Of a stretch of 64,000 nt of DNA, positions 45,118-57,873 are shown piece after piece (position 1 is the stretch's first letter; each line of letters opens with the position of its first letter). The stretch is from Dryomyza anilis (taxonomy: Eukaryota; Arthropoda; Insecta; Diptera; Dryomyzidae), in assembly GCA_951804985.1 (NCBI GenBank), contig OX638133.1:55829122-55893121 (forward strand), in the 5' to 3' direction. The notes beneath the pieces are model-generated. The model saw nothing but the letters and a program-made list of their open reading frames with translations. It made no database searches and had not been told where the DNA came from. The translations under genes and the position numbers were made by a program.

Positions 45118-47074
45118 TATATAAAAATATTTTTGTACTTTAAATGATTTTTTCACTGTGTATTTAATTTTAAACAATTGACCATAATATTCTACAACTT
45201 TTGTAGAGTCGGTATACTACCAGTATATGGTTTAAAACAAAAAAAAAATTAGTATAATAACCCCATGTTATGTTCAACGCCCGAATTCTATATGATCTCC
45301 CCTTAATCGGATATATGTTGCTTTTAGAAAAATTTGTATTAGTATTGGGTATTTGCAAAAAAAATATACGGTGAGAAAATATTCATAACTCTTAAAATAT
45401 TCATTCAAATGTAACACCTTATATTTTGTATGAGAAAACTAATATTTCAAATTCAGTGCTCGATTTCAGTACGATGTTGATAGAATATGTTTCCTTATGC
45501 TATTAGCTTTCTATAAAAATAATTCCCGATGAGGTTTTTTCTTAAAGTCTCGGAAAATCTCGGAAATTTAAAAATAAAAATTTTTAAAATTTTTGGAATA
45601 TGTGAGTGGCAAAATTAACTTTTAAAAAACTTAAAATCCCTTACATACATTAAAGGTTTATTTTTGTATATAATAGTCAACCATTTTTTTTACTATTTTA
45701 TGTTTTATATTGCGTTAGAAGCGCCGCAGGATTTTTTTTTTCAAAAAAATCGCGATATTTTTTTTTTAATTATTTGTAATCTACAGCTATTTTTTATTTT
45801 TAGTGTATTTTTAAATTGTAATAGTTATAGCAATAATAGAAGCGCCGCAGCCAAATTTTTTGGAAAAATTTCATTGGACATTATCTGTTTTAATAGTAAA
45901 TTTTCTGAACATATCCACTCGTTTTTTATTGACCCTCAAAATTTCCAAACAAAAAATCCTATGAAAGATTCACAAAATCCTGTACATTCATGTATATAAC
46001 TTGTAATATATGTTTGCTGCAAATCATAAATTTTCCCTGTGTATATACGATAACTTGAGAAATTCTGCTTAGAACGCGATGAAATATCGTTTCAATACTT
46101 TTCAGCCAAAAGTTAGTTATGTCAATGGCAATGAGCTAAATCGGTCAACGGACACGCCCACCTTCCATACAAGTCACTTATATATAACACTTTAGGAACC
46201 AATAACTCGAAAACTATTCAAGATTAACTTATAAAATTTTAAAATGTATTGTTAGAATTCACCTAGAAATATGTGTTCCTAAAAGTATTCGCTTTTCAAT
46301 AGTGTACATTTTAATCGCAAATTTATGAAATATTAGCCTTAAATCTGCACATATGTTTTAAAAAAAGGCGTGATCCGCCCACGTTTATTTTTAACATTTT
46401 TTGATTATTGTTTTTTACTTTCATATCAATTTTTTTAAATTATTAGGATATACGTCGAAAATTTCTGAATTATATAAATAATATAATGAGTGTAAGAATG
46501 TTCAACATAACTAAGAACTTTAAAAGGTAGGTATACAATTAAATGTCCCATATTAATATCCCCACCAAAGTGTAGGGTATTCCATAGTCGGGCCCAACCG
46601 ACTAAAAAAGTCCGTCCCATATGACCCAACTTACCCATGTGACATATATGTATTAATAATAGAAGCGCCACAGTCAAATTTTTTGGAAAAAATTCATTGG
46701 ACATTATTTGTTTTAGTAGCAAATTTTTTGAACAGAATTCATTCATTAATATTTTTGTTTTTTTTTTCGAAAAATGTATACTCGTATTTTTAATTGACCC
46801 TCAAAATTTCCTTATGAAAGATTCACAAAATATATTAAAAAATAATTAACAAAAAAAATAATAATAACATACAAATAATTATGAAATAATATCTAACATA
46901 AAACATCGCCTACCAAACTTTTAATAACATATTTAAAAATCTTATTTGTAAGAAAATAAGGGTGTGAGTGAGATCAACTAAATTGCTGATTATACTAATG
47001 TAGTGTTTGGAACATTTTCTTAGAGAACATTTCCCATAATGCTATTTCAACGTAAATTTCATTTTTATTCCAAA

Positions 47075-49058
47075 CTAGCTGGACCCGTGCACAGCTTTTG
47101 TAATAGCAGAACTATATCGTTTATAAAGTGTGGATACATTTACGCCCCTTTTTTTCTTTTTAATGCATCTTTTAATGAATCGCACGGTGGACAAAATGGA
47201 ACTTTTTTGAACAATATTACATAACTTCATAACAAATCAATACATTTCGTTTATTTTTTTTTAGTAAATAAAAAAATATCAAGATATAGGTTTGCATTAC
47301 AAAATGTTTTCTATTGATTCACAAACAATTTGTAAAAATATTAAATCTTCGGTAATTTTTTGGAAATTTTCACTTTTGATTTTTCATAATCTGAGCCGAT
47401 ATCGGTAAGATTTATTTTTTATTTTGGACCATTGTGATAGTGATCTGAAATAAGTTTGTGTGAATGATGGATATCGCCTGCAGTCCTTGGAATATATTTA
47501 CAAAGAAAGGCCTAATGTATGAAATTAGAAAAAATGGTAATTTTTACCATGTAATTTCTCTTAATCGTGATAATATATCTTGAATATTATGCAACATTGA
47601 TTGTGATTAGAAAAAACTTACTACGTATAAGGAATATCGAGGTTCTTGGAATACATTTCCAACGAAATACACAAATGTATGAAATTAGAATAAATATTGT
47701 AATTTTTTGCCATGTAATTTCTCCTAATCCGGAAATGATTTTGTGATGATATTTTTTACCACATTGGTTCTGATCATAAATAAGTTAATGCGAATAATTG
47801 GTTTAATTGCTATTGAAATTATTAACTTGGCATAATAATACTCAAATTGAAATTTTAGACGTGAAATTTTAAGAAATGTGGATGAATTAATGAAATTATG
47901 ATATTTTTACACACTATAGATATAAATTTGTGTAAATATAAACATTGTGTACTTCGTGTGTGTTGAGTTGTGATATTTTGTTATATACCGGAGCAACCTG
48001 AAAGCTACTTTTTCTTCAGAAGGTGTATAAGGATTTGAGAGGATATGCGAGGATATTTTAGTTATGTTCCAATATGTATTTTCATATATATATATTTCTG
48101 TATGGAATGCACACATTCTATGTGAAGAATGTTAAGGTTTAATACGATCCTTTGTTGCGATTTTTATAACTCACTCCTGAGTATGTAAAGAAATATAGTA
48201 ATTTTAATGCGCCACGCTCTTTTCTCCAATCCCGTCCACATTCTACATGACGATTGGAGTTTTATATACCATTTTAAAAGTTATACCATTTTGAAAGTTT
48301 TAGCGCCACACCCATGTTTAATCGCGGCGACATTACACGTGACGATTGGAGTTTTAAATGTGAACTTTTGTTTCGATTGTTGAAACTCTACTCTTAGTAT
48401 GTTAGGAAATATAGCATATATTTAATGCTTAAGTTATGTGGGAGGTGACACGCCCATTTTTACAAACACGCCCACATTCTATGTGATGATTACAATGTTT
48501 AATATGTTCACTTGTTTAGATTTTTATAACTCTGCTTTTAGTAGGTGGAGTTATAGCAATGTTAAAGTTTTGCTTATATGGGAGGTGCCACGACCCATTT
48601 ACCTGGGACTATTGATGTTTTTATTATGAAGCTTTGTTTTCATTTTTATAACTCTGCTCTGCCCACATTTAGACAAATTATGAACAACAACAATTTACAT
48701 TTGTGAGTCAAATTTCATGACTGTGGCTATCTTAATTACACAGATATTTTGAATTAAACGTTCAGTTTTGTCAGACCCATTTTTATACCTTAGGAGACGA
48801 ATTTCAAAAAATCCTTTCGTAATGGGCGCTTATGTCGGGAGAGGAACACCGTATCCAAATTTCATGTTCCTAGGATCAAATTTAGGTTTTTTCGATTTTC
48901 CGGCTTTTCCTCTGGGTTTTTCCGGATTTTCTTTTTTCCTAAATCACTCTTGCACTGACACGAACAAAATACAAAAAGAATCAGGTAAATCCGTCGGTTC
49001 GTTCTCTCGTGATGCTCTGGCACACACAGGACATTTCATTTTTATATATATGGATAGA
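47075..49058 (-). mobile_element. Non-autonomous Helitron with damaged 3' end, array unit 5
   Basis: Same site and outer ends, but 16 bp (CGCCCGCGCTAAGTTT) are missing just inside the 3' end (after 47096), the GC-rich subterminal segment. The GATAGA end is preceded by ATGGATAGA instead of ATAGATAGA. Confidence 0.82.
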
Positions 49059-49496
49059 TATTTCTACAATTTTTCTAATATTTTCTACTCGATTATATTT
49101 ATTTGACAATTTTATGTTGAATAAGAACATATGTCAGTTTTCAAAACTGCTTATGTAAATTTTCCGACTGCTTCTAAATATTTTCATTTGGATATTTTTA
49201 AAAATAAAAATAAAAAATTTGTTATATTTTTCCAATATGTTCGAATCGGTTCATATTTATTTTGTAATTGTATGGCTATCTTAGAATAAATATAGGTTAT
49301 TAAACATTTACAAACTGTTTTTTGAAAAACTCCGAATGCATCCAATTATTTTTGAATTTGTCCGAATCGGATTTTTTTATTTTCTATTTAAAAATTTGTG
49401 AAATTTTTCCAATATAACCGACTCGGACTTTATATATTGGCAATTTTATACTATATAAAAATACCTATATACTATATAAAAATATACTATATAAAA

Positions 49497-49500
<4 letters not shown>

Positions 49501-49546
<46 letters not shown>
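49501..49546. repeat. (AT)n microsatellite, array unit 5
   Basis: 46 bp of TA dinucleotide preceded by an A-run. Confidence 0.93.
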
Positions 49547-49547
<1 letters not shown>

Positions 49548-49987
49548 TATATAAAAATATTTTTGTACTTTAAATGATTTTTTCACTGTGTATTTAATTT
49601 TAAACAATCGACCATAGTATTCTACAACTTTTGTAGAGTCGGTATACCACCAGTATATGGTTTAAAACAAAAAAAAAATTAGTATAATAACCCCATGTTA
49701 TGTTCAACGCCCGAATTCTATATGATCTCCCCTTAATCGGATATATGTTGCTTTTAGAAAAATTTGTATTAGTATTGGGTATTTGCAAAAAAAATATACG
49801 GTGAGAAAATATTCATAACTCTTAAAATATTCATTCAAATGTAACACCTTATATTTTGTATGAGAAAACTAATATTTCAAATTCAGTGCTCGATTTCAGT
49901 ACGATGTTGATAGAATATGTTTCCTTATGCTATTAGCTTTCTATAAAAATAATTCCCGATGAGGTTTTTTCTTAAAGTCTCGGAAAA

Positions 49988-51420
49988 TCGATTTCAACAT
50001 GAGTACCATATGACCAATTCATATATTTTGCAGTTATTACAATTTTTTCTATGTATTTCACCTAAATCTTAGGTAAAACGAATTTAAAACTGTTTATAAA
50101 TGTTATCAGATATTTAAGAAAAAAATACACGGAGGGAAAGTTTCTTACTGGCTCAAAACTGTAAATTTGTCTAAAAACTTCATGTGATATATACTTTTCT
50201 CATGTTTATGGCCAGATTTTGAAGTTATGGCCCCTATACTGGTGGTATACCGACTCTACAAAAGTTGTAGAAAACCATGGTCGATTGTTTAAAATTAATA
50301 CACAGTGAAAAAATAATTTAAGGTATAAAAATACAAATGTAACACCCTATATTTTGCACATTAAAACTAATATTTCAATTTCAGGGCTCGATTTCGGTAC
50401 GATGTCCCCTGAAATCGTAAAAGCCGAATATAGAATATGTTTCCTTATACTATTAGCTTTCTATAAAAAAAAAATCCTAATGAGTTTTTTCTTAAAGCCT
50501 CGGAAAATCGATTTCAATATGAGTACCATATGACAAATTCACATATTTTGCAGTTATTACTGTTTTTTTCTTCTATGTATTTCCGCTAAATCTGAGGTTA
50601 AACGAATTCAAAACTGTTTACAAATGTCATTAGCAATTTCATAAAAAATACACAGGGAGAAAGATTCTTACTGGCTCAAAATCTGTAAATTAGTATAAAA
50701 ACTTCATGTAAAATATACTTTTTTCATGTTAATGACAAGATTTAGAAGTTATGTCCCCTAAAGTGGTGGTACACCGGCTCCAGAAAAGTTGTAGAATACC
50801 ATCTTCGATTGTTTAAAATTAAATACACAGTGAAAAAATCATTTGAAGTGCAAAAATAGTACAACAATATTGGTGTTAATTTTGTGAAAAATAAAAAAAA
50901 TTTAGAATTTTTTTTAACATCAAAATAAATTGTGTGCTGGTACTTTTTAAAAAATTAACGTAAGACAATTAAGCAATCTTTCATTAGAATCAAAAAAATT
51001 GAAAAATCCGTTTACGTTTTCTATACATTTTTCATCTTCATATGTGGTTTAAAAAAAATAATAATAAGTGTAATAAACACATGTTATGTTCCACGATTTC
51101 TATATGATCTCCCATAAATCGGAAATATGTTGGTTTCTGAAAAGTTTTTTTTATTGGAATTGGGTATTTATAAAAAAAAACACGGTGAAAAAATATTCAT
51201 AACTCTTAAAATGTTCATTCAAATATAACATCTATATTTTGTATCATAAAACTAATATTTCAAATTCAGTGCTCGATTTTGGTGCAATGTCCCCAGAAAT
51301 CACATATAGCGAATATAGAATATGTTTCCGTATATTATTAGCTTTCTATATCCGATGATGTTTTTTATTAAAGTCTAGGAAAATTGATTTCAATGTGAGT
51401 ACCTGGTGAAAAATACGTGT
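49988..51420. repeat. Block T' (right inverted arm, internally repeated) copy 1
   Basis: Contains two to three diverged direct copies of a 450-650-bp sub-unit with landmarks GGTGGTATACCGACTC, ACAAAAGTTGTAGAA, TACACAGTGAAAAAAT and TCGGAAAATCGATTTCAA. As a whole it is inverted relative to block P. No coding frame. Confidence 0.75.
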
Positions 51421-54118
51421 TTTTGTGATTTAACACCGGTTTTATATAGGTTTTCACCTAATTCTGAGATGGTCCGATCACAAAAATATCTTCTAATGCC
51501 TTTGTTATACTATTAAGTTATTTTAGAATGCGAAAATTTAGTATTGCAACGCCAGCTGCATTGAAATACTATGGCCACTTGAAGTGCACTGAAAGTCAGT
51601 TAATTCGTTAAAAATGTTTAGTTCTTTGTACATTAAATGCATTAATGATCATTTAATTGCATAAATAATGGAATTTATCGATAAAACAATGATATTTTGT
51701 ACTTTTAAGCAAAAATTGCGGCGAATTCAAATTGTGGGCTTTCGCCGTTTTTGGACCTTTTAAATTATTTTACACCGTATCATATTTTTGCTATATAACA
51801 TTAAGCTTTTTATATGTTTAAGATCTTTTATACTAATAAAAATCAGAAATTTGATATTATGAAAATCGCTAGGTTTACTTGAGTACAGATTTGAGCCAAC
51901 TATGAGTTAAACTTGCTACATACTTTTTGCGATATTCGCCAGGACTACTTGCGACAAACTTTGCTTTGGTGACGAAGTTAAGCTCAAGTGTACACTTTTG
52001 ATTAACTCATGTTTAACTTTTCGCGTTAACCTCAACTTTTTGAGATAATTCTGCGAGTACTTTGCGGATTTTCTCAATGTTTGTTGGGTATTTAATGAAG
52101 AATAAATGCATGTATTTTAATTTTAAAACAGTTTTCAAATAAGCAAATTATAAATTTAAAAAAAAATATTTTTAAAAAATGTTCATTGTTTGCTCAATTA
52201 CGACGTTTACGAATTTTTTAATACAACAGGATTGACTTTGATGAGATTTTCTAACTGATGATGTTAAGCACAAGAATTGTGCACACTTCGTATTGTGAAA
52301 AAAATACTAAACAATTGGTTGTTTTTAAGCCCAATAATGAGTTATTTTTACGTCATAAGTCATGTCCTGTTAAAGGAATATTAAAAATTGATAAGGACAT
52401 ATTATTTGTGTTCTGTTTTGCATGTTTTGGATAAAAAATAAATAAGTTGTCTATATGCTTAGAATGTTCAAAAAACGTGGTTTTTCAATTTTGTCGAATA
52501 TCCTTGAAACTGGCGTGGAGGGAAAAACTGAAAACGCCATTGTCTTAGAATGAGCAAATAAATCCATAAGAATATGTAATAATGGGTGCCGCATAACGCA
52601 CAGTATTGGTTTGTGTACTTGCTAAACTAGAAGTTCGAACATTTGGATCGCATGGATATTTTTCGAAGTCAAAAATAGTTTATTAGGCCTTTCTCGAATG
52701 CGTTGCTGTCTAAATTTTTAACTTTGAACGTTCCTTACTCAAAACCTTTAAAAGTTTTTAAGATGAAATTACTTGAACTTAAAGCCTTATCACTATCGAA
52801 GCGAAAATATCAAACTGGCAGTATGTTATAACTTTATCGTTCGACAGGCTATTTAGTTATTTCGAACATGTTTCGAAGTTATTTGATACATTTATTTTGA
52901 CATTTTTGTTTAAAATCTGCGTTATTTTTTCATGTTACAAATACAAGAAATGTTCATTGATTAATGAAATGCGGTAGGACGATATATTTAATGAGAGAAA
53001 ATGGTTAATAATATGATGGAGTAAGTATGCAAATATAAATTAATTGTTTCTTTATTAATTTGCTATTTTTTATCATCAATCTAATCTGTCAATTCGATTT
53101 GTTTTTATCAATAATTTTTCCAATAAGTCCTAAAATTGAGGTTAGGAATATATTAATATTAGAGAATAAGTCTGTAAAATTTGTTTATAGAAACACTTGC
53201 AGTCTATACAATATGCATGAAATTTGATATAAATAGTTTTTCTTTCTTTAAAATTTCAATTTTAGTTATTATCGCTTCTCTAATGACAACCTCAATTTAA
53301 AGTGATATTTTATCGGAAATATCGCCTGACTTTCGACAAATCGTCGAATTTCGAAATAAGTGAAGTTATAACATCTTGCCACTGGCCGCGACAGGCGTTA
53401 TTGCGAAATGAAGTTTAAATTTTAAACTTTCAACGTTTATAACCACTTATATATATAATCACATAATTTTTGATACAACTTAGACTTAAATCAGCTTTAA
53501 TGCATCTAGCGACCAGGTTTGGAAATATATGGCAATAAGATTTGGTATCACCTGCAAGAGTATTAATTCAGCTATGAGATAAAATAAATTTCATCTTAAA
53601 TTTTTCATCTTAAGGTTTTGTGTTATGAACGTTCAAAGTAAAAAATTTAGACTTAATTCAGCTTTAACGCCTCTTTCGGTTAGTATCCGAACTATTGTAA
53701 TGAAATCCTCCGGATACTATTCCCGAACCCTCAGCAGGTAATAGCGAGTGCACGTACTGGCTTTGCTATACTGAGGCTTTGCTATACTACTGAGGAGTAT
53801 CCGTGTTACAAAAACAACGTGCGAGGGGAAATGAGGGAAAACAGAATCTACAAAACTAAATTCGTATCATCAAAACTTATACACCTGGGTCTGCTGTAAT
53901 GACCCTGTATTGCCCACCCAACCATGGTTTCTAATTAAAATCCGAAAGATACATTTTTGTTGCTAGAAACTCCTACTATAGTATAGCTCGGTGTTAGGTC
54001 ATATAAACAATTTAGTTAGAATTCATGTTTAGAAATATTTTATTTTTCAATTATAGATATAAGTAGATTTCATATTTAGATAATTTTTATTTTCATTATT
54101 AAATATAATTAGATTTTT
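51421..54118. repeat. Block U spacer copy 1, no gene
   Basis: About 2.7 kb of AT-rich sequence repeated at 59263-61970 with small differences. No coding frame above 80 codons is conserved and I recognise no element. Near 53750 a 16-19-bp direct repeat, CTTTGCTATACT(ACT)GAGG, lies in a less AT-rich patch. It may be ordinary host intergenic DNA included in the duplication. Confidence 0.6.
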
Positions 54119-55143
54119 GTTTTTTTTTTCGAAAAATGTATACTCCAGTAATAAACTTTCTCCCTGTGTATTTTTTTTATGAAATTACTAATGACATTTG
54201 TAAACAGTTTTGAATTCGTTTAACCTCAGATTTAGCGGAAATACATAGAAAAAATAGTAATAACTGCAAAATATTTGAATTGGTCACATGGTTCTCATAT
54301 TGAAATCGATTTTCCGGAACTTTAAGAAAAAACCTCATCAGGAATTCTTTTTTATAGAAAGGTAATAGTATAAGGAAACATATTCGTACTGAAATCGAGC
54401 ATTGAATTTGAAATATTAGTTTTATCAATCAAAATATATGGTGTTACATTTGAATGAATATTTTAAGAGTTATGAATACTTTCTCACCGTGTGTTTTTTT
54501 TTGCAAATACCCAATACTAATACAAAACTTTTCTAAAAGCAATATATATTCGATTTAGGAGAGATCATATAGAATCGGGCGTTGAACATAACTTGGGGTT
54601 ATTACACTTATTATATTTTTTGTTTTAAACCATATATTTGAAGATGAAAAAAGTATAGAAAACGTAAACGGATTTTCAATATTTTTGATTCTAATGAAAG
54701 ATTATTTAATTACCTTACTTTAATTTTTTAAAAAGTACCATCCCACAAATTATTTTGTGTCCTTCATGGTTAAAATTGATGTTAAAAAAAAAGTCTAAAT
54801 TTTTTTTTATTTTTTACAAAATTAACACCAATATTCAGGTCCGGTCCTAAGAAGAATCTTAGGGGAGGTGTGACACATACAATTTCCGAATACAATTTTT
54901 TTTCAACATAATAATTGAATTCATTTAACTTAGGAAAAGACTCGTATACCGTCTAAATATACTGCATAAATTCGCGTAAAAGATTTGTTAACAAATAATA
55001 AATAGTTTACATTAAAAAAACTGAAACAATACATTTTTGAAAGCGTCATTATTTATATTTTGAATATATCAAAAGTTCTTTTCATTATGACTTAAAGTAA
55101 TCCGTACTCAACGTGTCGTTTTAAACACGCAGAGAAAAAAATT
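54119..55143. repeat. Block P (left inverted arm) copy 2
   Basis: Matches 26483-27501. The segment 54130-54615 pairs in inverted orientation with 57565-58000, leaving about 2.95 kb of core between. Confidence 0.75.
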
Positions 55144-55454
55144 GTTTTCTGCAAACATAATATATTTGCAATCGTAAATTTAATGTCTTTAACAGGATTT
55201 TACTTTTAATTCCAAATTTTTTAAATGATTTTTGTATTAATTTCAAGATATATGGTATGGATTTATTTTAAAATCTTGTAAATTCATGTATGTAACGGGT
55301 AATATATGTGTGCTGCAAAACATATTTTTCCCTGTGTATACATAAATCAAAATTGTAAACACACGATATCTAACCGGATTTTGGATAATATCAAAGTGGG
55401 CGGGAAAAAAGTTGCACAAAATATAAAAAGTGACCTCAACGTTACGTGGTACCC
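55144..55454. repeat. Block Q copy 3
   Basis: Matches 27502-27811, with GTTGCACAAAATATAAAAAG in place of GTTGCAAATATATAAAAACTG. Confidence 0.75.
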
Positions 55455-56947
55455 TTTAAAAATGAAAAAAATAAAAATTTTTAACTTTTTTGGAATATGT
55501 GAGTGGCAAAATTAACTTTTAAAAAACTTAAAATCCCTTACATACATTAAAGGTTTATTTTTGTATATAATAGTCAACCATTTTTTTTACTATTTTATAT
55601 TTTATATTGCGTTAGAAGCGCCGCAGGAATTTTTTTTTTTTTAAAATCGCGATATTTTTTTTCTAATTATTTGTAATCTACAGCTATTTTTTATTTTTAG
55701 TGTATTTTTAAATTGTAATAGTTATAGCAATAATAGAAGCGCCGCAGCCAAATTTTTTGGAAAAATTTCATTGGACATTATCTGTTTTAATAGTAAATTT
55801 TCTGAACATATCCACTCGTTTTTTATTGACCCTCAAAATTTCCAAACAAAAAATCCTATGAAAGATTCACAAAATCCTGTACATTCATGTATATAACTTG
55901 TAATATATGTTTGCTGCAAATCATAAATTTTCCCTGTGTATATACGATAACTTGAGAAATTCTGATTAGAACGCGATGAAATATCGTTTCAATACTTTTC
56001 AGCCAAAAGTTAGTTCTGTCAATGGAAATGAGCTAAATCAGTCAACGGACACCCCCACCTTCCATACAAGTCACTTATATATAACACTTTAGGAACCAAT
56101 AACTCGAAAACTATTCAAGATTAACTTATAAAATTTTAAAATGTATTGTTAGAATACCTATATGTGTTCCTAGAAGTATTCGCTTTTCAATAGTGTACAT
56201 TTTAATCGCAAATTTATGAAATATTAGCCTTAAATCTGCACATATGTTTTAAAAAAAGGCGTGATCCGCCCACGTTTATTTTTAACATTTTTTGATTATT
56301 GTTTTTTACTTTCATATCAATTTTTTTAAATTATTAGGATATACGTCGAAAATTTCTGAATTATATAAATAATATAATGAGTGTAAGAATGTTCAACATA
56401 ACTAAGAACTTTAAAAGGTAGGTATACAATTAAATGTCCCATATTAATATCCCCACCAAAGTGTAGGGTATTCCATAGTCGGGCCCAACCGACTAAAAAA
56501 GTCCGTCCCATATGACCCAACTTACCCATGTGACATATATGTATTAATAATAGAAGCGCCACAGTCAAATTTTTTGGAAAAAATTCATTGGACATTATTT
56601 GTTTTAGTAGCAAATTTTTTGAACAGAATTCATTTTTTTTTTTTTTTTTTTTTTTTTTTCGAAAAATGTATTTTTAATTGACCCTCAAAATTTCCTTATG
56701 AAAGATTCACAAAATATATTAAAAAATAATTAACAAAAAAAATAATAATAACATACAAATAATTATGAAATAATATCTAACATAAAACATCGCCTACCAA
56801 ACTTTTAATAACATATGTAAAAATCTTATTTGTAAGAAAATAAGGGTGTGAGTGAGTTCAACTAAATTGCTGATTATAGTGTTTGGAACATTTTCTTAGA
56901 GAACATTTCCCATAATGCTATTTCAACGTAAATTTAATTTTTATTCC

Positions 56948-56953
56948 AAATAT
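56948..56953. other. Empty Helitron insertion site
   Basis: AAA^TAT: the uninterrupted sequence TTATTCCAAATATTTCTACA equals the left and right flanks of all five array Helitrons joined without loss or duplication. Confidence 0.9.
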
Positions 56954-57344
56954 TTCTACAATTTTTCTAATATTTTCTACTCGATTATATTTATTTGACA
57001 ATTTTATGTTGTATAAGAACATATGTCAGTTTTCAAAACTGCTTATGTAAATTTTCCGACTGCTTCTAAATATTTTCATTTGGATATTTTTAAAAATAAA
57101 AATAAAAAATTTGTTATATTTTTCCAATATGTTCGAATCGGTTCATAATTGTATGGCTATCTTAGAATAAATATAGGTTATTAAACATTTACAAACTGTT
57201 TTTTGAAAAACTCCGAATGCATCCAATTATTTTTGAATTTGTCCGAATCGGATTTTTTTATTTTCTATTTAAAAATTTGTGAAATTTTTCCAATATAACC
57301 GACTCGGACTTTATATATTGGCAATTTTATACTATATAAAAATA

Positions 57345-57428
57345 CCTATATACTATATAAAAATATACTATATAAAAATATACTATATAAAAATATACTA
57401 TATAAAAATATACTATATAAAAATATAT
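57345..57428. repeat. 15-bp minisatellite TATACTATATAAAAA
   Basis: About five to six copies of the 15-bp unit, where array units have two or three copies plus (AT)n. The 5-residue periodic frame across it (YIKIY) is an artefact. Confidence 0.85.
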
Positions 57429-57873
57429 ATATACTATTTAAAAATATTTTTGTACTTTAAATGATTTTTTCACTGTGTATTTAATTTTAAACAATCGACC
57501 ATAGTATTCTACAACTTTTGTAGAGTCGGTATACCACCAGTATATGGTTTAAAACAAAAAAAAATAAGTGTAATAACCCCATGTTATGTTCAACGCCCGA
57601 ATTCTATATGATCTCCCCTTAATCGGATATATGTTGCTTTTAGAAAAATTTGTATTAGTATTGGGTATTTGCAAAAAAAATATACGGTGAGAAAATATTC
57701 ATAACTCTTAAAATATTCATTCAAATGTAACACCTTATATTTTGTATGAGAAAACTAATATTTCAAATTCAGTGCTCGATTTCAGTACGATGTTGATAGA
57801 ATATGTTTCCTTATGCTATTAGCTTTCTATAAAAATAATTCCCGATGAGGTTTTTTCTTAAAGTCTCGGAAAA

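Larger units (their letters stand above)
41108..45566. repeat. Array unit 4
   Basis: Shares CTCAGCCG (42958) and GAAATATTGAAATAAC (43380) with unit 2. Private change ACGCTCACATTTTATG near 44038. Ends with the same CTCGGAAA junction. Confidence 0.88.
27812..49987. repeat. Five-copy tandem array of a ~4.43-kb Helitron-bearing unit
   Basis: Five head-to-tail units, each R - Helitron - S - (AT)n - T. Starts at 27812, 32228, 36659, 41108 and 45567, with spacings 4416, 4431, 4449 and 4459 bp. By eye the copies differ by rare substitutions, small indels and AT-repeat length. Junctions all read CTCGGAAA|TTTAAAAATAAAA. There is no gene: the recurring frames of 62-112 codons are copies of the same non-coding sequence. 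Confidence 0.92.
45567..49987. repeat. Array unit 5
   Basis: Variants of the unit 1/3 type. At its right edge T continues through CGGAAAATCGATTTCAACATG into the full T' arm instead of jumping to a new R block, so it is the terminal unit. Its start lacks eight bases of the AAAAAAAT run. Confidence 0.88.
49988..57873. repeat. ~7.88-kb higher-level repeat unit, copy 1
   Basis: Order T' - U - P - Q - R - S - T. Repeated head-to-tail from 57874. Offsets between matching landmarks are 7837 bp (52584/60421), 7854 bp (54177/62031) and 7886 bp at the edges. Confidence 0.88.
55455..57873. repeat. Helitron-free core unit (R-S-T)
   Basis: 2419-bp homologue of the array unit without the Helitron. R runs to CCAAA at 56950 and S starts TATTTC at 56951. 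Instead of (AT)n it has a 15-bp repeat. A T-run of 26 (56634-56659) replaces TCATTAATATTTTTG of the array units. Confidence 0.88.

Noticed and set aside
27812..49987. CRISPR-like array
   Set aside because: The unit is 4.4 kb with no short repeat/spacer alternation, and the genome is eukaryotic.
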